Positions 16,321 to 23,992 of a stretch of DNA of 45,110 nucleotides are shown piece by piece (the stretch's first letter is position 1; each line of letters opens with the position of its first letter). The DNA comes from Ruminococcaceae bacterium OttesenSCG-928-L11 (GTDB lineage: Bacteria > Bacillota > Clostridia > Oscillospirales > Ruminococcaceae). A program made the translations under genes and the position numbers. A model generated the notes under the pieces. The model made no database searches, was not told the DNA's origin, and saw only the letters and a list, made by a program, of their open reading frames with translations. The stretch covers positions 1 through 45,110 of the forward strand of contig JAJDGX010000004.1 in the NCBI GenBank assembly GCA_030265885.1. The letters run 5' to 3'.

Positions 16321-17886
16321 TTATCGTACCCCGTGGATGAGCATCTGGCCCATGGGGTCGGGCAGGACGAGGCTGGTGCTTACCAGGCGCTCAAACTCGC
16401 TGTGGAGCTCGTCGTAGTTGTGGAGAATGGCCACAAAGGCGTCGACGATTTCCGGCTCGAACTGGGTGCCGGCACCTCGCTTTAGCTGTTTGACTGCCTC
16501 GTCCAGCTGCATTTTGAAGCGGTAGGTGCGGTCGGAGGTCATGGCGTCAAAGGCGTCGGCCACGGAGATGATTTTGGCGAGGAAGGGGATGGCGTCGCCC
16601 GTGAGCCCCTCGGGGTAGCCGGTGCCGTCCAGCCGCTCGTGGTGGCACTTGACCAAGGGGACGATGTCCTGGAACATGGAGACGGCGGACAAAATGTGAG
16701 CGCCCTTGAGGGGATGCTTTTTTATCTCCTCATACTCCTCCCGGTTCAGGCTTTCGGTTTTGAGGAGGATGTCGTCGGCGGTGCCGATTTTGCCGATGTC
16801 GTGAAACAGGCTGCCGATGCGCAGGGTCTCCAGTTCCTCATCGGACAAGCCCAGCTGCTCGCCGATTTTGACCGCGTAGAAGGAGACGCGATCCGAGTGG
16901 CCCCGGGTGTAGACATCCTTGGTGTCGACAACGATGCGCAGGGCCTCGATGGTGTCCATATACCGGCGACGGAGCAGGTCGTAGGTTTTGCTGAGCTCGG
17001 CGTTTTTGGTGTTTATCATGGAGTGGAGGAAGGCGTTGTTGAGGGAGGCGGAGGCCTGGTTGGCGTAGATTTCGATGAGTTCCCGGCCGTCCTCGATGTC
17101 GCCGCCCTGAAATTCCACGTACAGCACACCGATGTTGCCGCCGTTTTCCCGGCCCAGAGGCAGGATAAGGCCGCTTTCCATCCGGACATTCTGGTGCATG
17201 GTGCGGGCGGTTCCGATTTGCTCCAGCAGCTCGGGGCTGAGCATATCCATAAAATCACCGATTTCGGAGGCGTACCGCCCAATGCCCCGAAAGATGCTCT
17301 TTCGGGCCTGGCCCTCGCCGCTTCGCAGGTCATCGATGATGATAAATGCACTGTTGCTGTTGATAAAGGGCAGAAGCTCCACCAGAATTTCCTCCAGGAT
17401 ATTGCCGATGGGCTGCAGCTGGTATATCTTGGGGACAGATTGCAGAATTTTGTTGAGGCCGTCCTTAAACTTGCGAATGGTATTCATTTGGGAAATGGAT
17501 TTGATGCCGGACTCCACCAGCAGAACCAGCTGGTCAAACCGGTCGCTTTTTTCGCAGTAGCCCTGAATGTCCAGGGTTTTGATGGTCTCCAGGGGCGGGG
17601 CCAAATCCTTGTAGCCGGTCAGCAGCAGGATGTAGAGCTCCCGGTCAAACTCCCGGATGCGCTCCACCACCTGATCTCCGTGGATGGGGGACATCATATA
17701 GTCCAGAATCAACAGATCAAAATGCTCGGTGCGGACTCGCTCCACCGCCTCCAGCGGATCCGTGGTGCCGATAATGGCATACCCGAACCGTTTGAATACG
17801 ACCGACAGAGAATCGATGACGCCGATTTCGTCATCCACCGCCAAAATCCTGTATTTGGGCTTTGGCTCAACAGAAACTCTACGCAT
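16321..17886 (-). CDS. Response regulator with HD-GYP phosphodiesterase output
   Basis: A 521-residue response regulator. The receiver domain (about 12-125) has Asp18, Asp19, phosphoacceptor Asp62, Thr90 and Lys113. A middle GAF-like/DUF3369-type domain (about 150-290) is followed by an HD-GYP domain (about 310-510) with HDIGK (363-367) and HHERLDGTGYP (416-426), all metal and substrate residues in place. It should hydrolyse cyclic di-GMP, controlled by phosphorylation. The start at 17886 is chosen because AAGGAG lies 8-13 bases upstream; the frame stays open to 18033 without a ribosome site. It is the last of four minus-strand genes, 208 bases after the 7TM histidine kinase, its probable partner. 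That gap carries an interrupted TTGAT...ATCAA palindrome near 18034-18064. Confidence 0.92.
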   Translation of the reverse strand: MRRVSVEPKPKYRILAVDDEIGVIDSLSVVFKRFGYAIIGTTDPLEAVERVRTEHFDLLILDYMMSPIHGDQVVERIREFDRELYILLLTGYKDLAPPLETIKTLDIQGYCEKSDRFDQLVLLVESGIKSISQMNTIRKFKDGLNKILQSVPKIYQLQPIGNILEEILVELLPFINSNSAFIIIDDLRSGEGQARKSIFRGIGRYASEIGDFMDMLSPELLEQIGTARTMHQNVRMESGLILPLGRENGGNIGVLYVEFQGGDIEDGRELIEIYANQASASLNNAFLHSMINTKNAELSKTYDLLRRRYMDTIEALRIVVDTKDVYTRGHSDRVSFYAVKIGEQLGLSDEELETLRIGSLFHDIGKIGTADDILLKTESLNREEYEEIKKHPLKGAHILSAVSMFQDIVPLVKCHHERLDGTGYPEGLTGDAIPFLAKIISVADAFDAMTSDRTYRFKMQLDEAVKQLKRGAGTQFEPEIVDAFVAILHNYDELHSEFERLVSTSLVLPDPMGQMLIHGVR

Positions 17887-18094
17887 TGTCTCACTCCTTC
17901 TCGCAACCTTGAACGAATCGAAAGGCCCCCGCCGGGGACGATTCATTTCTGACGATGCGGGTTGCGCCGCACACCATTTCATGCAAATCCACGGGATAAT
18001 CGTGCAACCGGAGATTCGCATCAGTACGAGCATATTGATACATTGGCAGATTTGCCATTAATCAAAGCAGAAAAGCGGAGGCTGTGTGGCTGGG

Positions 18095-19939
18095 TCAGTT
18101 GGCGGACAGCTCCATGGCTACCGGCTGCCTGGGCAGTTCGATGGTGAAGCAGGTGCCTGTTCCCGGCTGGGACGCGACGGACATCTGGCCGTTGAAAATC
18201 CCCTTGATTGTGGAATGGGAGAGGTACAGGCCCAGGCCTGTGCCCATCTTCCCCTTGGTGGTGACCATTTCCCGAAACAGCCGGGACTGGATTTCCGGGG
18301 CGATGCCCTTGGCGTAGTCAGTCAGGCTGAGAGTCAGCTTTTCGTCGTCCCCCCGGATGCACAGGTCGATGAACCCGTTTTCCCCCTCATAGGCGTGGAC
18401 GGCGTTGATGATGAGGTTGTCGAAAATCTGGACAAGGCTGTTGACGTTGCCGCTGATTTCGGTGTCTCGCCCCACCTGGATGTCAGTTCGCAGGATGCAG
18501 TGGTTCTGCTTGAGCTCGTGCTTCATCAGCAGCTCCACCCGCTTGATAAATTCGTCAATGGAAAAGTGGTCGTCCTGAACGGTGTTGTGCTGGACGGCCT
18601 GACCCTTGACGGTGGAAATCATGTCGGAGATGTAGGAGCAGTGGTTTTTGATGCGATCCAGCCAGTCCAGCATCTCGGAGGCGATTTCGTGGTGATCCTC
18701 CACGGTGACCTCGTCATCCTCCACGGATTCGTCGTATTCCCGGGCCAGATCCCGGAGAGCCTCGACGCCGCCGGAGATGGAGAGGATAGGGGTTTTCAGG
18801 TTGTGGGCGATTCCGCCCACCATCTGCCCCAGAGAGGCCAGCCGCTCCCGCTCTATCATAATGGCCTGGGTTTCCTTGATGGTTTCCAGATCCCGCTTGG
18901 CCTGGGTGATGTCCTTGAGCAATAGAATGCCGCCTACATGGAGGTTGTTCTGGAATACGGGGGTGATCTCCACATCAAAGTGGCGGCGATCCTCGCTGCC
19001 GATGGAGTGGCTTTCGATGGAGAAGGTGCACCGCTCTTCAACAGATTGGGCGTAGAGCCGGCTGAAAATGCCGTAGAAGCCGGGGGGGAAGGATTCCGCA
19101 AAGAAATCCTCCAGGGGGGCCTCGGCGGGGGGCTCGGTGAGGCCGGGCAGCAGGCGGAACACCGCCTTGTTGCAGCCGACAATCCGGTTTTGGCCGTCGA
19201 TGACAAGGTAGCCGTCGGATATCAGGTCGACAACATGCTGCACGGCAATGGGGACGACGGTGAGGAAGTCGTACTTTTGCAGCGCCACGGCAAAGCAGAA
19301 GGTGGTGATGGTGAACATGGAGGAGTTGATGCTGAAGCTGAGGTCGAACAGGGCGAAGGAATACAGGATATTGGCGGTGAGAGGCGCCAGAATTCCGATG
19401 CAGATGAGGGCGGACTGGGTGGAAAAAATCCCGGAGTTCCGCACAGAAAACGCGACCAGATAGGCAATGCCTACCAAAATGCAGCCGTAGGAGTACACCG
19501 AGTGGAAATAGTAATATCTGCCGTAGACAGCCTCGGAGGAGTAGAGGGAAAATCGCTGGAAAAACAGGTGGTGGTAGTCGTTGGTGCAGATGACAATCAT
19601 GCTGGTGACGGGGATGACAAGAAACGCCGCGTAGGCGGGGGTAAGCTGAAAATCCGGCTGGCTGAGTATTTTGCCCAGATACAGGATGGCGATGGGGATG
19701 AAAAATATCCCGAAATAGCACATGTAGATGAAGAGCATATGGGTGCGGCCGGTGGCGAGCCGGGTGTAGTATTCCAGCAGGGTGCCGATGTTCCAGATTA
19801 CCATTATGGCGATGAGGGCGAGAAAGGCATGCCCCAGCCGGTACCCCCGGCTGCGTTTGTTTGTTACCCAGGCAAGCCACAGGCAGGAGACCAGGGACAG
19901 ATGGGTGAGAACAAGTGAGGTCAGTTCAGCAATGTGCAC
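18095..19939 (-). CDS. Seven-helix sensor histidine kinase with PAS domain
   Basis: A 614-residue kinase. The first 220 residues hold seven hydrophobic helices of the HisKA_7TM type, typical of membrane receptors for ligands. A PAS domain (about 235-345) follows, then a dimerisation helix with phosphoacceptor His379 (GGIAHNLKTPI), and an HATPase domain with N-box FDNLIINAVHA, the DYAKGI box and the glycine loop GTGLGLYLS (567-575). It starts with GTG at 19939, GAGGGA lying about 8 bases upstream, and the start is 26 bases after the NRPS stop, so the two are certainly co-transcribed. Its likely target is the REC-HD-GYP protein encoded next. The signal is unknown; the NRPS product is an obvious candidate by position only. 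Confidence 0.92.
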   Translation of the reverse strand: MHIAELTSLVLTHLSLVSCLWLAWVTNKRSRGYRLGHAFLALIAIMVIWNIGTLLEYYTRLATGRTHMLFIYMCYFGIFFIPIAILYLGKILSQPDFQLTPAYAAFLVIPVTSMIVICTNDYHHLFFQRFSLYSSEAVYGRYYYFHSVYSYGCILVGIAYLVAFSVRNSGIFSTQSALICIGILAPLTANILYSFALFDLSFSINSSMFTITTFCFAVALQKYDFLTVVPIAVQHVVDLISDGYLVIDGQNRIVGCNKAVFRLLPGLTEPPAEAPLEDFFAESFPPGFYGIFSRLYAQSVEERCTFSIESHSIGSEDRRHFDVEITPVFQNNLHVGGILLLKDITQAKRDLETIKETQAIMIERERLASLGQMVGGIAHNLKTPILSISGGVEALRDLAREYDESVEDDEVTVEDHHEIASEMLDWLDRIKNHCSYISDMISTVKGQAVQHNTVQDDHFSIDEFIKRVELLMKHELKQNHCILRTDIQVGRDTEISGNVNSLVQIFDNLIINAVHAYEGENGFIDLCIRGDDEKLTLSLTDYAKGIAPEIQSRLFREMVTTKGKMGTGLGLYLSHSTIKGIFNGQMSVASQPGTGTCFTIELPRQPVAMELSAN

Positions 19940-19965
19940 GGCAATCCCTCGTTTCCATAAGCGTA

Positions 19966-22900
19966 TCAGTTGCGGGTGAGCGTCCCGGCGGGGTGGGCCA
20001 TGTGGGCCGGAATCGCCAGCAGCAGGGCGGCCAGCTCGTCCGGGTGGGTGTGGGGGAAATAGTGGCCGGCGTCCGGGAGAATTTCCCGCCGGCCCTCCTC
20101 CCCAAACTGTTCCCAGCCCGGTCGGCGGGCGATGCCTCGGGTCATTTTATCGGCGGCGCCCAGTATGGTGTGGATGGGCGTGAACAGGGGCTGGGTCTGT
20201 TCCCGGGTAAACCGGTGGAGGTAGCGGAAATATTCCCGCACATCGTGGCGGAATGCCCGGAGAAAGGCTTCGGGCCGGGGGATGTCGGTGTGGAGGCCCA
20301 GAGACTGGAGGTAGCGGGTCAGGGCCTTGTCGCCGACAAAGCGCCAGGGGTCGAAGCCGGGCCCGTACATCCCCGGCAGGACAGGGGGGAGGATGCCCCC
20401 CAGAATCAGGGCGTCGGGGCTGTGGCCCGCCAGCTCCAGCAGGCGGGTCAGCTCGATGCCCAAAGCACTGCCCACACAGTGGGCGTACAGCACGATGCGC
20501 CCTCCCATGTGCTCGCCGATTTCCTGCAGAGCCAGGGCCGCCACATCCCGTACGGGGAGCATGCGTCCGCTGTCCGCGCCGAAATCGTGGCCGGGCAGGC
20601 TGAGGGAAAAGACGGCGGCCTCCGGATGCAGGCTGACAATGGCGGCCGCCAGATCCCGGTAGATGTAGGCCCCGCCGCCGCCGTAGGGGCAGAGGAGATA
20701 GGCGGTGTCGGCGCCGCTGTCACCGGCCAGCCTGCGCAGCAAACCGCCGCCGGGACGCTCCTGGTAATGGCGGGCAAAATCCGCCAGAACCGGGTATTCG
20801 TACAGCTTGCTGACATTGACGGGAACCGGCATGCGGCAGACGGCGTCGATGGCGCTGATGGAGTCTCCGCCGGCCTGGAAAAAGTCGTCGGTTGCACCGA
20901 GATCCGGCTTGGCCAGCACCTCCCGCCAGACCCGCAGCACCAGCTCCTCCCGGGGGGTGCGGGGAGGGGCCGGGTCGGCGGATGCCGCCGGAGCAGGCTT
21001 CGGTGTGGCAGTGGGGGCGGGCAGACGGCGGATGTCGGCTTTTCCGTTGGGGGAGAGGGGGATGGCGTCCACCGGGACAAACCGGGCAGGCACCATGTAA
21101 TCCGGCAGGTGCTGGGCCAGGAAGCCGCGCAGGGCATCCTCCTCCACATCCTCGGCGGCGACGTAGTATGCCGCCAGATACGGCTCGGAGCCGGCGGGGG
21201 AGTCGCTGTCCCGCTGTCGGCAGGCGACGACGGCCTCCCGGACGGCGGGGTGGGCTTCCAGCCGGTGGCGGATTTCCCCCAGTTCAATGCGGAAGCCGCG
21301 AATCTTGACCTGAAAATCCAGCCGGCCCAGGTATTCGATGTCGCCCCGGGGGAACCAGCGGGCCAGATCCCCGGTTTTGTACAGCTTTTCACCGGGCTCC
21401 AGGGGACTGTCTACAAACCGCTCCGCCGTCAACTCGGGCCGGTTCAGGTACCCCCGGGCCAGCCCGACGCCGCCGATGTACAGTTCACCCGGGATGCCCA
21501 CGGGCTGCAGGTTGCCGTGGCCGTCCAGGATGTAGAGGCGGAGGTTGTCGATGGGCTTGCCGATGGGGACAAACCGGTGCCGGGTGCTGGGGGGACATTC
21601 GTAGTAGGAGACGTCGATGGCGGCCTCGGTGGGGCCGTATAGGTTGTGCAGCCGGGGGCCGGTTTCGCCCAGCAGCTGATAAAAGCGGTTGACATGGCGG
21701 GGGGTCAGGGCTTCGCCGCTGGCAAAGACGCGGCGCAGGGTTCGCACCCGGTCGGTCTGCTGCCGAGCGGCCAGGTAATCGAGGAAGCCCCCCAGCATGG
21801 ACGGGACAAAGTGAAGGGTGGTGACGGCGTACCACTCAATGGCGTCTGCGAGCCGGTCGGGGAATTTTTCCTCCTCCGGCGGCAAAAACACAAGGGGTAC
21901 ACCGGCGTAAAACCACCAGACCAGCTCCCACACCGACACATCGAAGGTGTAGGTGGTCTTTTGCAGGATGACGTCGTCGGGGGAAAGGGGGTATTGCCGA
22001 TTCATCCAGTGGATGCGGTTGACAAGGGCGCGGTGCTCCACCATGACGCCCTTGGGATTGCCAGTGGAGCCGGAGGTGTAAATGATGTAGGCCAGATCCT
22101 CCGGGTGGGGCAAATCGGCGGGCAGGGGGCCGGAGGCGGGGAAGGGACTGGCCAGATCCAGCCAGCTGCCGGTATAGTCCGCCGGCTGCTCCAGGCCCGG
22201 CTGGCAGAGAACGGCGGCGGCGGCGCTGTCCTGCAGCAGGTAGGCGATTCGCTCCCGGGGGTAGCGGGGGTCAATGGGGAGGTAGCAGGCCCCGCACTTC
22301 CACGCGGCCAGAATGGCGGCCATCATGTCGGGGCCGCGCTGCACCAGCAGGGCGACGATGTCACCCCGGCCCACGCCGGAGGCGGCAAGGCCCCGGGCAA
22401 TGGCGTCGGCGCGGTCACTCAGCTGCCGGTAGGAAAGGCGCCTGTCCGCAAAGAGGATGGCGTCGGTATTCGGGGACAGGGCGGCCCGCCGGATGAAAAA
22501 GTCCAGCATGGTGCGCTCCCGGGGGAAGTCGGCCCCAGTGTGGTTGAAATCGCCCAGAATCTGCTTCCGCTCCGGCTCCGATATCATGTGAATGGCCTTG
22601 ATGGGCTTGTGGGGGGAATCGAGGGAGTGCCACAGCAGCCGGATGTAGTGGTCGTGGAGGGCCTCGATGTCCTTGGTGTGGAAGAGGGCCTCCAGATAAT
22701 CGTAGTTGAGGACGATGACGCCGTCGCCGTCCCGGTCGTTGATGTGGATGGATAGGGATTCGTTTTGGTGGCCGCAGAAATGCCACCGGGACTGGAGGTT
22801 TTCCGAGTCCTCGCTGCGCTCAAACCGGGCGTTTTGGTAGGAGAAAACCACGTCGTACAGCCGCTCCACATCGCCGAACCGGCTGCGCACATCCCGCAGG

Positions 22901-23895
22901 ATATCGTCGAGGGGGTAGCGCTGGCGGCGCAGCAGCTGCATCCACACGGCGGTGAGGGCCCGGGAGAAATCAGAGTAGGATTCCTCGCCGTCCACCTGGA
23001 TGCGGAAGGGGATGGTGGAGATAAACATGCCGATGGCGGCCTTGGCCTTGGCGCTGTTCCGGTTTAGCACCGGCACACCCAGCACAATGTCCTGCTTGCC
23101 GGTGGCGCGGTACAGGTACATGACAAAGGCGCCGATGAAGATGGAAAAGACCGAGGCCCCGCTGAGAGCGGCGTGCTCGCGGATTTTTTCGCAGAGCCGC
23201 CGGGGCAGAAGGAAGCTTTTTCGGGCGGCCTGTGTGCCGATGTCCCGGCTCAGCCGAGGCTTGACGACGGCGGCGTCCGGCAGGGTCTCAAACTGCTCCC
23301 GCCAGAAGGCAGCGTCCCGCCGGTACCGGTCTGAGGCCAGGTAGGTCTCCTCCTCCCGCAAATACTGCAGGTAGGAGGGGCGGGGCTCGGTGTCGGAATT
23401 TCCGCCCCGCAGCAGCAGATAGTACCGCATGATTTCGTTGCCCACCAGGGTCAGGCTCCAGGCGTCGCTGATGATGTGGTGCAGGATGACAAGGTACCCG
23501 CAGGTGGCCGCATCAATTTGCAGCATGGTAAACCGGAACAGGGGGACGTCCTCCCCAAAGAAGGGGGTGAGGGTTTCCTGCCTGTCCCATTCGTACAGGG
23601 CGTCGGGAGGGGCCAGGGAGAAATCCCGCACCTCGAAGGACTGCCAGGTGTAATCCGCCACATATTGGTGGGGGACGCCGCCGACGGAGTGAAGGCGGAT
23701 GCGCAGGGAGTCGTTGTTGCGGATGAGGAGATTGATGGCCTGCTCCAGAAGAGGGAAGTCGATGGGGGCCTTTAGCCGCATGGTGGCGGATATGTTCCCG
23801 ATGCTGGTGCCGGGATAAAACTGCTCTGTGTACCAGATGCTTTTCTGGGGTACAGACAGCGGGTAGACGGTGTCGTTGGGATAAGAAGGGGGCAT
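19966..23895 (-). CDS. EntF-like C-A-T-TE nonribosomal peptide synthetase, predicted serine-activating
   Basis: A 1309-residue NRPS module. Condensation domain: HHIISDAWS (139-147). Adenylation domain: TSGSTGNPKG (607-616), LYGPTEAAID, GELYIGG, YKTGDLARW, and NGKADIRRLP with the catalytic Lys. By alignment to GrsA the ten pocket residues read DVWHFSLIDK, starting at Asp652; this is one conservative change from the EntF serine code, and the flanks THFVPSML/SGEAL-like also match EntF. Carrier domain: GGDSIS with Ser1012. Thioesterase (about 1060-1300): YAHCVGS with Cys1140 at the nucleophile position, Asp1249 and His1278. Size and order are EntF-like (1293 residues), but no dihydroxybenzoate genes or partner modules are present. 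ATG follows AAAGGAG. The upstream donor and the product are unknown. It is second in the signalling run. Confidence 0.93.
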   Translation of the reverse strand: MPPSYPNDTVYPLSVPQKSIWYTEQFYPGTSIGNISATMRLKAPIDFPLLEQAINLLIRNNDSLRIRLHSVGGVPHQYVADYTWQSFEVRDFSLAPPDALYEWDRQETLTPFFGEDVPLFRFTMLQIDAATCGYLVILHHIISDAWSLTLVGNEIMRYYLLLRGGNSDTEPRPSYLQYLREEETYLASDRYRRDAAFWREQFETLPDAAVVKPRLSRDIGTQAARKSFLLPRRLCEKIREHAALSGASVFSIFIGAFVMYLYRATGKQDIVLGVPVLNRNSAKAKAAIGMFISTIPFRIQVDGEESYSDFSRALTAVWMQLLRRQRYPLDDILRDVRSRFGDVERLYDVVFSYQNARFERSEDSENLQSRWHFCGHQNESLSIHINDRDGDGVIVLNYDYLEALFHTKDIEALHDHYIRLLWHSLDSPHKPIKAIHMISEPERKQILGDFNHTGADFPRERTMLDFFIRRAALSPNTDAILFADRRLSYRQLSDRADAIARGLAASGVGRGDIVALLVQRGPDMMAAILAAWKCGACYLPIDPRYPRERIAYLLQDSAAAAVLCQPGLEQPADYTGSWLDLASPFPASGPLPADLPHPEDLAYIIYTSGSTGNPKGVMVEHRALVNRIHWMNRQYPLSPDDVILQKTTYTFDVSVWELVWWFYAGVPLVFLPPEEEKFPDRLADAIEWYAVTTLHFVPSMLGGFLDYLAARQQTDRVRTLRRVFASGEALTPRHVNRFYQLLGETGPRLHNLYGPTEAAIDVSYYECPPSTRHRFVPIGKPIDNLRLYILDGHGNLQPVGIPGELYIGGVGLARGYLNRPELTAERFVDSPLEPGEKLYKTGDLARWFPRGDIEYLGRLDFQVKIRGFRIELGEIRHRLEAHPAVREAVVACRQRDSDSPAGSEPYLAAYYVAAEDVEEDALRGFLAQHLPDYMVPARFVPVDAIPLSPNGKADIRRLPAPTATPKPAPAASADPAPPRTPREELVLRVWREVLAKPDLGATDDFFQAGGDSISAIDAVCRMPVPVNVSKLYEYPVLADFARHYQERPGGGLLRRLAGDSGADTAYLLCPYGGGGAYIYRDLAAAIVSLHPEAAVFSLSLPGHDFGADSGRMLPVRDVAALALQEIGEHMGGRIVLYAHCVGSALGIELTRLLELAGHSPDALILGGILPPVLPGMYGPGFDPWRFVGDKALTRYLQSLGLHTDIPRPEAFLRAFRHDVREYFRYLHRFTREQTQPLFTPIHTILGAADKMTRGIARRPGWEQFGEEGRREILPDAGHYFPHTHPDELAALLLAIPAHMAHPAGTLTRN

Positions 23896-23992
23896 TCTCT
23901 GTATGTCTCCTTTGCGTATGCACAGATTACAAGCTATGAAAAAGCCGGCTTCGTGTGCGCGAAGAGGGTAAGCCAGAATCGGGAGAGGGCGG

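Noticed and set aside
19915-22755. Two long plus-strand open frames opposite the NRPS gene
   Set aside because: They are shadows of the minus-strand NRPS reading frame, rich in Gly/Arg/Gln with no domain pattern.
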